Origin: Erwinia sp. 198
GTDB lineage: Bacteria; Pseudomonadota; Gammaproteobacteria; Enterobacterales; Enterobacteriaceae
DNA: 64,000 bases
Assembly: GCF_003937915.1 (NCBI RefSeq)
Contig: NZ_RHUM01000010.1
Span: 138,210-202,209 of the forward strand
Reading direction: 5' to 3'
A program made the position numbers and the translations under genes. This document shows, piece by piece, positions 26,906-34,924 of the stretch (within the stretch, counting starts at the first letter, position 1; each line of letters starts with the position of its first letter). Under the pieces are notes generated by a model. That model did not search any database and was not told the DNA's origin. It was given only the letters and a program-made list of their open reading frames with translations.

Positions 26906-27721
26906 ATGGCGATTGATCCAACCCGTATCTGTATTAACCGTAAAATTGCTCCCGGTCTTGGCATTGAGCAATTTTTCCAACTGGTTCACGGGCTCGGTCT
27001 GAATAAGGTTGAGCTGCGCAACGATATGTCCAGCGGCAAGGTGACGGACAATCTGAGCCACGAAGAGGTACGCGAGCTGGCGCAGCGATACGGACTGGAA
27101 ATCGTTACCATCAACGCGGTCTATCCTTTCAACCAGGCGGATGAAGCCCTGCTGGCAAAAACGGAAGCGCTGCTGAAAGACGCCAGAGGCGTGGGCGCAA
27201 AAGCGCTGGTGCTCTGTCCGTTAAATGACGGGACGCCGGTTTCTGCGGAAGAAACTATCAGCGCGCTGAAAAAACTGGCGCCGCTGTTTGAGCAATATGG
27301 CATTGCAGGCCTGGTTGAACCTCTCGGCTTTCCGATCAGTTCATTGCGTTCCGCCGTCCATGCCCAGGCACTCATCCGCAATGCCAACGTGCCTTTCCGC
27401 CTGTTAGTGGATACCTTCCACCATCATCTGTACGAAAAGGCGGAAGCGGAATTTGAAAGCGGGATCGATATCGACAATATTGGCCTGGTCCACCTTTCCG
27501 GCGTCGAGGATACAAGGCCAACGGCGGAACTGACCGATGAAGAACGCATTATGCTGAGTGAAGGTGACATGCTGGGAAGCGTGGCTCAGGTACAGCGGCT
27601 GGAACGTATGGGGTATCGGGGCATGTACGCGCTGGAACCTTTTTCTTCTGTTATGGAAAACTGGAGCGCTGCGGATATTGAGCGGGAAATCCGTCAAAGC
27701 ATTCAGCTGTTGCAGGCATAA
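26906..27721 (+). CDS. TIM-barrel sugar isomerase/epimerase, IolI-like
   Basis: The protein has 271 residues from the ATG at 26906, with AGGAG upstream; an earlier in-frame start at 26834 lacks one. It is a xylose-isomerase-like/AP-endonuclease-2 TIM barrel, with acidic and histidine metal ligands in VELRNDM, GLVEPLGFP, LVDTFHHHLY, IGLVHLSGVED and ALEPFSS. Such proteins next to iolB and iolA are usually inosose isomerases or related (IolI/IolH group). It is divergent from iolA. The family is clear but the exact reaction is not. Confidence 0.75.
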   Translation: MAIDPTRICINRKIAPGLGIEQFFQLVHGLGLNKVELRNDMSSGKVTDNLSHEEVRELAQRYGLEIVTINAVYPFNQADEALLAKTEALLKDARGVGAKALVLCPLNDGTPVSAEETISALKKLAPLFEQYGIAGLVEPLGFPISSLRSAVHAQALIRNANVPFRLLVDTFHHHLYEKAEAEFESGIDIDNIGLVHLSGVEDTRPTAELTDEERIMLSEGDMLGSVAQVQRLERMGYRGMYALEPFSSVMENWSAADIEREIRQSIQLLQA

Positions 27722-27798
27722 AATTTTTTAGCGCGCGGCCCGGCGCTTTGGCTGCGCTCTGCCCCCTTATTCCCTCTCTTTTATCTGTGTCGTATCTT

Positions 27799-27822
27799 GC
27801 GGTCTGATGGCCGCCTTTTTTT
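27799..27822 (+). terminator. Terminator after the IolI-like gene
   Basis: GCGGTC-TGAT-GGCCGC (one G-T pair) followed by a T7 run, about 78 bp after the stop codon. Confidence 0.65.
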
Positions 27823-27837
27823 CAGCGCGTTTACCGT

Positions 27838-27954
27838 ATCAACAGCCCGTTCGCATAACTATACCTCATCAGTAGTTTTCCTGTGCCATGTGCGATATCA
27901 GTAGTTTTCCCGTGCAATGAGCGTTAGCAACGGCCTTCCCGCGCAACTCGCTCG
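27838..27954. repeat. Degenerate 29-30 bp tandem repeat array (four units)
   Basis: Units begin at 27838, 27868, 27897 and 27926. The second and third share ATCAGTAGTTTTCC and a following GTGC-ATG-GCG; the outer units are more diverged. The array lies in the convergent gap between the IolI-like gene and yhhS. Confidence 0.65.
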
Positions 27955-27976
27955 CCCTGCGCAATGCAAACGCAGC

Positions 27977-29173
27977 TCAGGCACCTTCCGCTGTCGCATG
28001 GCGGGCCTTCAACGTCAACAGCATAGCCAGACAAACCAGCAGCGCGCTAACCAGATAAATAACCGGGACGCCGGCATAGCTCATTACCAGCCCGGCCAGC
28101 GGCCCGGTGATGCCCAGCGCAAGATCCATAAAGGCCGTATAGGTCGCCAACGCGCTGCCCTGATTCTGCGCGGGCACGGCCTTCACCGCCACCACGCCAA
28201 TCGCCGGAAAAACCAGTGAGAAACCGGCACCGGTCAGCAGCGCGCCCAGCTTCGCCATCCACGGATCCGCCGCACTCCAGACCAGAAATAAACCGGCGGC
28301 TTCTACCGCAAAGCAAACCGCCGCCACCATCAGCCCACCGTGCCGGTTAATGGCGTTGGGAAATAGCAGTCGCGTGCCGACAAAAGCGCCGCTGAACAGC
28401 GTCAGCGCCCAGGCCGCGCCGTCCCAGCCTTTGTCCTGGTAGAAGAGCGTAATAAAGGTAGCGATTACGCCAAAGCCGGCAGATCCCATCGCCAAAAGGA
28501 TACCGAAGCGCCAGACCTTACCCAGCACGGCGCGAAAAGGCAGCGGTCTGCCCTTGCTGCTTTTGACGGCAGGCCGCGGCAGCGCCATCAGCACCGCCAG
28601 CAGTGCGATAGCCGTTACCACGCCTGCCAGCAGCAGCAGGCCGCCCCAGCGATAAATACCCACGCCCAGCGGCGCGCCAATCGCCATCGCGCCATAGGTG
28701 AAAATGCCGTTCCAGGAAATTACGCGTCCTATATGCAGCGATCCCACTACGCCGACGCCCCAAAGCGTAGAGCCGGTTCCGGCAAAACTTTGCCCAATGC
28801 CAAGAACGATCCGGCCAAAGCAAAGCAAAAGCAGGCTAACCATCGGAAGCGTTGCGGTTAACGCGGCAAGCGCATAGCACAGCCCGCTGATCAGACAGCC
28901 ACAAAGCCCAGCCACCACGACTTTTTTCGGCCCCAGCAGATCGGCAAAGCGCCCCGCGTGCGGACGACTGATCAGCGTGGCGAAATATTGCAGGCTCACC
29001 ACTAATCCAGCCCAAAATGCGCTGTAGCCCATCACATCATGGACATAGCCAGGCAGCACCGCCAGCGGCAGGCCAATGGTCAGATAAGCGGCGAAATTGA
29101 AAATCACAACGGAAATGATGCGCAGGTTCAGACGTAAAGCGCCCGGAGCCTCCGGAGCGGGTTGTTCAGGCAT
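27977..29173 (-). CDS. yhhS: Major facilitator superfamily transporter YhhS
   Basis: The protein has 398 residues from the ATG at 29173 (E. coli YhhS 405); an upstream in-frame start at 29278 has no ribosome binding site. It has twelve predicted membrane segments. Stretches such as LPLAVLPGYVHDVMG, SLQYFATLISRPHAGR and GIGQSFAGTGSTLWG are close to YhhS. The family is a drug/sugar efflux type with no firm physiological substrate. It is divergent from yhhT, the same pairing as in E. coli. Confidence 0.9.
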   Translation of the reverse strand: MPEQPAPEAPGALRLNLRIISVVIFNFAAYLTIGLPLAVLPGYVHDVMGYSAFWAGLVVSLQYFATLISRPHAGRFADLLGPKKVVVAGLCGCLISGLCYALAALTATLPMVSLLLLCFGRIVLGIGQSFAGTGSTLWGVGVVGSLHIGRVISWNGIFTYGAMAIGAPLGVGIYRWGGLLLLAGVVTAIALLAVLMALPRPAVKSSKGRPLPFRAVLGKVWRFGILLAMGSAGFGVIATFITLFYQDKGWDGAAWALTLFSGAFVGTRLLFPNAINRHGGLMVAAVCFAVEAAGLFLVWSAADPWMAKLGALLTGAGFSLVFPAIGVVAVKAVPAQNQGSALATYTAFMDLALGITGPLAGLVMSYAGVPVIYLVSALLVCLAMLLTLKARHATAEGA

Positions 29174-29420
29174 AGCGAAGAATATCCTGTCCGAAACGAC
29201 ATAAATAATAACTATAACCTGATTTCCCGGCTCGCAGGCGGCCAGTGCATAAATTATGCGGGACGCTATTTTTAGCACGGCCTGCAGCCAGACCAGCTAT
29301 TGCTGACGTATCCTGCTCTGCGTCGTACAAAATATCCCGGTGCTGAGACCTTTCCTGAAATCAGAAGCCAGCCGGAAAACAGTCGCTACACTTAATCACA
29401 AAAAGCCTGAAGGAGAAGGA

Positions 29421-30482
29421 ATGAACGCACCACAGCAGGAGAAGATGGGGCAGAATATGCTGCTAAAAATGGCGACGCTGGTCGTGGTTTTAGCTGGCAT
29501 TAAGGCAGCTTCGGCTATCCTGGTTCCCTTTTTACTGGCCCTGTTTCTGGCCATTATTTTAAACCCGCTGGTTACTGCTCTGATGCGGCGCGGCGTCCGG
29601 CGCGGTATGGCTATCAGCCTGGTGATCGCGGCGGTGCTGGTTGCCTTCGGGCTGCTGGTGGCGATGATTGCCGGTTCGGCGGATGAGTTCTCTACCGTTT
29701 ATCCGCAGCTTCAGCAGCAAATGACGCAAAGGCTGGCGCAGCTTCAGCATGTTGTCGCGCCTTTTCATATTAATCTTTCTACGAACAGCCTGGCGGCCCG
29801 GCTCGATCCCAACGCCATTATGGGCATGGCGACGCTGATCCTCAGCCAGTTTTCCGGCGCGCTGACCAACCTGGTGCTGCTGATTATGACGGTGGTATTT
29901 ATGCTGTTTGAGGTGCATCACCTGCCCTACAAGCTGCGTTTCGCGCTGATCAATCCTAAAATTCGCATCGCCGGGCTGCATAAAGCGCTAAAAGGCGTTA
30001 CCCATTACCTGGCGTTGAAAACGCTGATTAGCCTGATTACCGGGTTCTCCGTGTGGCTGGTGCTGATGCTGCTGGATGTGCAGTTCGCGCTAATGTGGGG
30101 CGTGGTGGCGTTCGTTTTAAACTATATTCCCAATATCGGCCCTATTATTGCCGGTATTCCGCCCATGCTGCAGGCGCTGCTGCTAAACGGCGTGTATGAA
30201 GCGGCGCTGGTCGCGGCGCTTTTCAGCGCCATCCATATGGTGTTTGGCAATATGCTGGAGCCGCGCGTGATGGGAAAAGGGCTGGGGCTTTCCAGCCTGG
30301 TGGTATTCCTGTCGCTGATTTTCTGGGGCTGGCTGCTGGGGCCGGTAGGGATGCTGCTCTCCGTACCGCTCACCAGCGTGTGTAAAATCCTGATGGAAAC
30401 CACGCCGGGCGGCAGCAAACTGGCGATCCTGCTGGGCAACGGCAGGCCGCCGAGGACGGCAAAATCCAAACTGCAAAAATAG
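29421..30482 (+). CDS. yhhT: AI-2E family membrane transporter YhhT
   Basis: The protein has 353 residues from the ATG at 29421, directly behind AAGGAGAAGGA; the frame opens earlier at 29340. It is a polytopic PerM/TqsA-family protein (about 7-8 helices), with FALMWGVVAFVLNYIPNIGPII and WGWLLGPVGMLLSVPLTS matching YhhT. The transported substrate of YhhT is unknown. It is convergent with the binding-protein gene at 30486, only 3 bp away, with no terminator visible. Confidence 0.88.
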   Translation: MNAPQQEKMGQNMLLKMATLVVVLAGIKAASAILVPFLLALFLAIILNPLVTALMRRGVRRGMAISLVIAAVLVAFGLLVAMIAGSADEFSTVYPQLQQQMTQRLAQLQHVVAPFHINLSTNSLAARLDPNAIMGMATLILSQFSGALTNLVLLIMTVVFMLFEVHHLPYKLRFALINPKIRIAGLHKALKGVTHYLALKTLISLITGFSVWLVLMLLDVQFALMWGVVAFVLNYIPNIGPIIAGIPPMLQALLLNGVYEAALVAALFSAIHMVFGNMLEPRVMGKGLGLSSLVVFLSLIFWGWLLGPVGMLLSVPLTSVCKILMETTPGGSKLAILLGNGRPPRTAKSKLQK

Positions 30483-30485
30483 TCG

Positions 30486-31430
30486 TCAGCGTGCGTCAAA
30501 GACGCTGGTATCGGTTATTGCCTGCACCTTAATCTTGTTGGGCAAGATCGCCAGCGAGGAGAAGAGATCGGCAACCTGCTGAACTTTAGCGATATCTTCT
30601 GCCGTAACCGGCCGTATGCCATGAGAAATACGGCCGGTAATGCCTTTCGACACTTCCGGCGGCAGCCGAGTCAGCGACGAATAAACTTTATTATACGCAA
30701 CCGGATGTGCTATTCCCCAGGCGCGAGCCTGCGCCAGCCGACGCGCAAAATCGGCGATAGCCAACCGCTTTTGCGCATCTTTTAGCGAGCTGCCGGTAGC
30801 GGTGACAAACGAGAGCGCTGTGGTCAGCCCTTTGCCGTCGCGTAGTAGCCGCGCACCATGCTGTTCAGCGATACCCAGATAGGGATCGAAGGTGGCCCAG
30901 GCGGCGATTTGGCCGGAATTAAAGGCCGCGCTGGCGTCGGTCGGCAGGACAAAGCGTACCGAAACCACCGTTTGTGGCACTCCGGCCTCTTCCAGCGCTT
31001 CATAGAGCAAGTGCTGCGAAATACTGCCGCGCGCGGAGGAAACCACCACCGTTTTTCCGGCCAGATCCCTGACGCTGTGCAGCGGTGAATCAGCGGGTAC
31101 GATCAGTCCATTGCTCGCGCTGTCGCCCACGTTGGTGGCGATAATTTTCAGATCGACGCCGCCCGAAGCCGCCATCAGCACCGGCAGATCGCCCGCATAA
31201 GCGGTATCTACTGCGCCAGCACGCTGGGCTTCAAACAGCGGCGCGGCGCCCTGAAAGTTGGCCCAGCGGTAGTCATAAGGCGCGTCTTTCATCACGCCGG
31301 AAGCCTCCACCAGCGATCTTAGATTCCGCGCCTGGTCACCCAATACCAGCGTCACTTTTTCCGCTTTTGCCACGCTGGCTATCAGGCTTATGCCCAGCAG
31401 CAGCGCCAGCGCGCTTGTTCCCACTTTCAT
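30486..31430 (-). CDS. Periplasmic SsuA/TauA-like substrate-binding protein
   Basis: This 314-residue protein has a signal peptide (MKVGTSALALLLGISLIASVAKA, cut near 23) and an NMT1/SsuA-type fold, with LVLGDQARNLRSLVEASG, WANFQGAAPLFEAQRAGAVD and GLIVPADSPLHSVRDLAGK. Relatives bind aliphatic sulfonates, taurine or similar acids for an ABC importer. No permease or ATPase gene is beside it. It starts 9 bp after an aldolase gene and is probably in an operon with it, which suggests a small organic-acid ligand. No ligand can be assigned. Confidence 0.75.
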   Translation of the reverse strand: MKVGTSALALLLGISLIASVAKAEKVTLVLGDQARNLRSLVEASGVMKDAPYDYRWANFQGAAPLFEAQRAGAVDTAYAGDLPVLMAASGGVDLKIIATNVGDSASNGLIVPADSPLHSVRDLAGKTVVVSSARGSISQHLLYEALEEAGVPQTVVSVRFVLPTDASAAFNSGQIAAWATFDPYLGIAEQHGARLLRDGKGLTTALSFVTATGSSLKDAQKRLAIADFARRLAQARAWGIAHPVAYNKVYSSLTRLPPEVSKGITGRISHGIRPVTAEDIAKVQQVADLFSSLAILPNKIKVQAITDTSVFDAR

Positions 31431-31439
31431 CTTTTTTCC

Positions 31440-32204
31440 TTAAAGCGCGTTACGCGTCAGCTGACGAATATAGGCATCCCAGTGCAGCAGATACTTTTTA
31501 TTTTTTATGCCGTTATCAAAAACCCGCGCGGCTTTTTCGGCCACGCTGTCGGGCACAATGCTCAGCCCGGCGCCGCCAGACTGGGCCGCCAGCTGCGCCA
31601 CGCACGCTCTTTCCAGGTAGTAAAGGTTGTAAAAGGCCTCTTCCAGATTTTCACCGCAGGTCAGCAGGCCATGATTACGCAGGATCAGCGCGTTCAGATC
31701 GCCCAGATCGGCGACGATACGCTGCTGTTCATCCAAATCCAGCGCGATGCCTTCGTAATCGTGATAGGCCAGCCTGCGGTAAAAACGCATACTGTGCTGT
31801 GAAATCATCAGCAGGCCGTTTTTCTGCGCCGCCACGCCAATGCCCGCCGCCGTATGGGTATGCAGTACGGCGTGCGTATGCGGGCGGGCGCGATGAATAG
31901 CGCTGTGGATAACGTAGCCAGCCGGGTTGATGCCTGAGCCGACAGGATCGTCAATGATTTCGCCGTCCAGATCGACTTTCACCAGCGTTTCCGGCGCGAT
32001 TTCGTCGAAGGTTTGTCCGTAAGCGTTGATCAGGAAATGCGGCCTGTCGCCCGGCACCCGCAGCGAAAAGTGGGTGTAGATATGATCGGTCCAGCGCAGC
32101 CGCGCGGCCAGCTGGTAACACTGGGCCAGTTTGATACGAGCCTGCCACTCCGCGTCGGTAATACGCGCGCGAAGCGATTCGGCGGAATGCAGTGCGCCAC
32201 TCAT
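31440..32204 (-). CDS. Class II aldolase/adducin family protein
   Basis: The protein has 254 residues from the ATG at 32204, with AGGAGG 5 bp upstream; the frame extends to 32309 without support. Zinc ligands are visible in VLHTHTAAG (His pair, ~122-124) and LRNHGLL (~185), and INPAGYVIHSAIH precedes them, as in fuculose-aldolase-like enzymes. Many family members act as decarboxylases or aldolases on small hydroxy acids. It is first in a two-gene operon with the SsuA-like binding protein. The substrate is unknown. Confidence 0.8.
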   Translation of the reverse strand: MSGALHSAESLRARITDAEWQARIKLAQCYQLAARLRWTDHIYTHFSLRVPGDRPHFLINAYGQTFDEIAPETLVKVDLDGEIIDDPVGSGINPAGYVIHSAIHRARPHTHAVLHTHTAAGIGVAAQKNGLLMISQHSMRFYRRLAYHDYEGIALDLDEQQRIVADLGDLNALILRNHGLLTCGENLEEAFYNLYYLERACVAQLAAQSGGAGLSIVPDSVAEKAARVFDNGIKNKKYLLHWDAYIRQLTRNAL

Positions 32205-32408
32205 AAAATCCTCCTGAATACAGCGTGATGGAAGGCCGAAGCCGGGCCAGGGCATCCTGACACACAAGAAACGTATGGCGGAAACGATCAATCTGAGAAT
32301 AAATTGCATAAAATTAGCTAAGCGACGGCGCGCCTGAATTTTTTTTCAGCGCCATGCTACCTTTACCCTTTCAGGTGGCGCAGGGATGCCGCTAACAGAG
32401 GACAATGA

Positions 32409-33977
32409 ATGGATCGGCCGAAAAGAAGCAGTGAAAAAAGAGGCGTGCTGCTGGCGATCGCTGGCACAGTGCCGCTGCTCCTTTGCCTGATCTTTACCTT
32501 TATCGACGCCAGGCAGATCGTTAAGCGCCAGCAGGCGGCGACCGCGGGTATGCTGCTGGCGCATGCCGAAGCAATTGGCGACCGGGCCTGGGATACCATT
32601 GGCGAACTTCAGGCGTTTTCAAAAAGACCCTGCGGAGAGATCAATGACGAGCTGAGGAAGTATGCGGCGCTGTCCCCCTATTTTCGCTCAATAGGCGTTA
32701 TGCGCGAGGGTCGGATAACCTGTTCTTCCGCATTCGGCGGGATGCATAACGATATCGCTACCGTTATTCAGCGTCAGCCGCCGACGGATCGAAAAGCGAA
32801 GTGGATGCTTTCGTTAAGCAAAACCTGGGCGGTGAAAGACAGACCTGCCGTGATTTTTATGCACGATACGCCCGCGCATTCCGGCGCTTTTGTGATAATT
32901 GACGGCCAGTATTTACTGGATGTGATGAGCGCGGTCGGGAAAAGCCAGCATAACAGTATCCGGCTGCGGTTCGGCGGCGGCTTTGCCTTGCGCAGCGGCG
33001 CAATCGTCAATCAGCCGTCGGGGCTGCTTCAGCCCGTGACGCTCAGCGAAGGTTCCAGCCGCTATCCTATCGACGTCGAGGTGACTTCACCCGCCAGCGA
33101 TATTGCCTTTACCTGGCGTCAGGGTCTGTTTACCTTCGTGCCGATGGCGCTGATCCTGTCGCTGCTGTTGATGACCGTGACCAACAACTGGCTGAAGCGT
33201 AAGCTTTCTTCCCGCGACCAGCTGCGGCAAGCCATACTGCATCGCGAATTTTCCGTTAACTATCAGCCCGTTTATCATATGGTTACAGGTAAAGCCAGCG
33301 GCGCTGAAGTGCTGATGCGCTGGCAGCGGCCTGACGGTCACTGGGTAAGGCCAGATATGTTTATCAACGCGGCGGAAGCGGAAGAGATGATCATACCTTT
33401 GACCCGTCATCTGATGGAGCTGGTGCTGGAGGATGCCAAACAGTGGAGCCTGCCGCCGGATTTCCGGCTGGCGATTAACGTAGCCGCCGCACACGTCCAG
33501 CACGACGATTTTGTCGAGGATATCCGCTATTTTGCTCGTGGCATGGCGATACATCGACCGGATATCACGCTGGAACTGACCGAGCGCAGCCTGCTTTCCG
33601 ACGGAGAAGACGTCGTGCAAAAGCTCCAGCTGCTGCGTAATGAAGGTATCCATATCGCCATTGATGACTTTGGCACCGGCCACTGCTCGCTCTCTTATCT
33701 GCAAACCTTCCCGCTGGATTACCTGAAAATCGACCGTGGCTTCATCAACGCCATTGAATCGACCACGGGCGAAGCACCGGTGCTGGACGCTATCATCACG
33801 CTAAGCCACAAGCTGGGGCTAAAGATTGTGGTGGAGGGCGTAGAAAATGCCACTCAGCTTCATTATCTGCAGGCGCGCGGAGTAGTTTTTATTCAGGGAT
33901 ATTATTACGCCCGCCCCATGGACAGCCGGCTATTTATGTCCTGGATACAGCAGGAGGGTCAACGCCGGCTGGTTTAA
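32409..33977 (+). CDS. CSS-motif EAL-domain c-di-GMP phosphodiesterase
   Basis: This 522-residue membrane protein has an N-terminal helix (~12-32), a periplasmic CSS domain with the redox pair in ITCSSAFG (~99-101), a second helix (~238-258) and a cytoplasmic EAL domain. The EAL signature reads EVLMRW. The other catalytic elements are present: NVAAAH, ELTERS, IDDFGTG, LKIDRGF, VEGVEN and FIQGYYYARPM. It is thus likely an active phosphodiesterase. In CSS-EAL proteins periplasmic thiol oxidation is known to influence activity. AGAGG lies 7 bp before the ATG. It stands alone, divergent from the aldolase operon. Confidence 0.9.
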   Translation: MDRPKRSSEKRGVLLAIAGTVPLLLCLIFTFIDARQIVKRQQAATAGMLLAHAEAIGDRAWDTIGELQAFSKRPCGEINDELRKYAALSPYFRSIGVMREGRITCSSAFGGMHNDIATVIQRQPPTDRKAKWMLSLSKTWAVKDRPAVIFMHDTPAHSGAFVIIDGQYLLDVMSAVGKSQHNSIRLRFGGGFALRSGAIVNQPSGLLQPVTLSEGSSRYPIDVEVTSPASDIAFTWRQGLFTFVPMALILSLLLMTVTNNWLKRKLSSRDQLRQAILHREFSVNYQPVYHMVTGKASGAEVLMRWQRPDGHWVRPDMFINAAEAEEMIIPLTRHLMELVLEDAKQWSLPPDFRLAINVAAAHVQHDDFVEDIRYFARGMAIHRPDITLELTERSLLSDGEDVVQKLQLLRNEGIHIAIDDFGTGHCSLSYLQTFPLDYLKIDRGFINAIESTTGEAPVLDAIITLSHKLGLKIVVEGVENATQLHYLQARGVVFIQGYYYARPMDSRLFMSWIQQEGQRRLV

Positions 33978-34035
33978 ATAGTCGGGTACAGGCTGCATTA
34001 AAGCCGACGACAAAAAATCGTAACGATTTTCAATT

Positions 34036-34509
34036 TCATTTACGTAGTTTTAGCGCTGCCCGCAATGCAATCCTGACGGCGTCGTCCTCGGGAAGCATTT
34101 TCTGTTCGCTATGGACTATCCCTGCCTCTTCATGCCGGGCTTTCGTCCGTTCATTAATTCTGGCCAGCATTGTGATAATTTGTGACGAAACCCTCTGGTG
34201 CTCCTGATATATATCCCAATAGCTTTTTTTTTGATAATTCAGGAAGCGAAAATTTAATATAAATCCAATATTATCAACTAACTGAATGATTTTCATTCGC
34301 ATCAGGCCTGAGCATTCAGGCATTAATATAGCCCGTTCTGCAGGCCCTGCTTTGTCGGTAATTTCTCCACTCCCAGGCTTTATCTGCTTTTGCGAATAAA
34401 CCCTAAATTTATTAAGGAGAAAAATTTTCTGAGGCCGGAAAAATTTTAAATTAGCTTCTGTGCTTTTCAGCCAATAGTTTTCAAAATGAACGTGTTTTCT
34501 ATTATTCAT
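34036..34509 (-). CDS. Hypothetical protein, AT-rich orphan
   Basis: This 157-residue basic protein is not one I recognise. It is predicted helical, with no signal peptide or membrane segment; the C-terminal half (HEEAGIVHSEQKMLPEDD...RIALRAALKLRK) is charged. Codon and base use are clearly more AT-rich than neighbouring genes, which points to transfer. The ATG at 34509 follows a weak GGGGTGG; a GTG two codons earlier is an alternative. No partner gene is nearby. It could be spurious, but no competing ORF explains the interval. Confidence 0.45.
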   Translation of the reverse strand: MNNRKHVHFENYWLKSTEANLKFFRPQKIFLLNKFRVYSQKQIKPGSGEITDKAGPAERAILMPECSGLMRMKIIQLVDNIGFILNFRFLNYQKKSYWDIYQEHQRVSSQIITMLARINERTKARHEEAGIVHSEQKMLPEDDAVRIALRAALKLRK

Positions 34510-34924
34510 TACCACCCCGCCAGACTGCGACCGGCAGTATTACCGATCGAGGCAGCAGGCGCAATACTAATATTGGCAGGTAGACTGGCTTAATTTCAAT
34601 GTAAAAATATGTGCCACTCCTGCTTATTTCTCTTGGCCTGGCTGACCTTCGCCGTGAATTTTTCTGGCTTTTTTGGCCGCGCCGAGGGCGTGGTTATGTC
34701 CGTTAACCATTGGTTACAAAATCTAATTCCGGGTAGAAATTATGTTACACAGCGCAGAAACGATATACTGAAAGCAGACGGATATCTGTTAACGAATGAA
34801 CAAAGTTGTTATTTATCTCCGTCGACAGGGCGAAAGCCCGTACGCTATTCGCTCTGCTTTCCTGCTGCGGCGCAAGCAGAGCGGAAGATTTTTCCGGGAA
34901 ACAGTCAATTACAGGGTGCTTTAT
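34510..34924. promoter_or_regulatory. Upstream region of proP
   Basis: This gap of about 415 bp is AT-rich. A TATACT box at 34764-34769 could be a -10 element, but I find no -35 hexamer at proper spacing. The proP frame is open back to 34796, but that extension does not resemble ProP. No other gene seen. Confidence 0.35.

Noticed and set aside
34796..34924. Longer proP start adding 43 residues
   Set aside because: The extension does not resemble ProP, whose homology starts exactly at the ATG at 34925.
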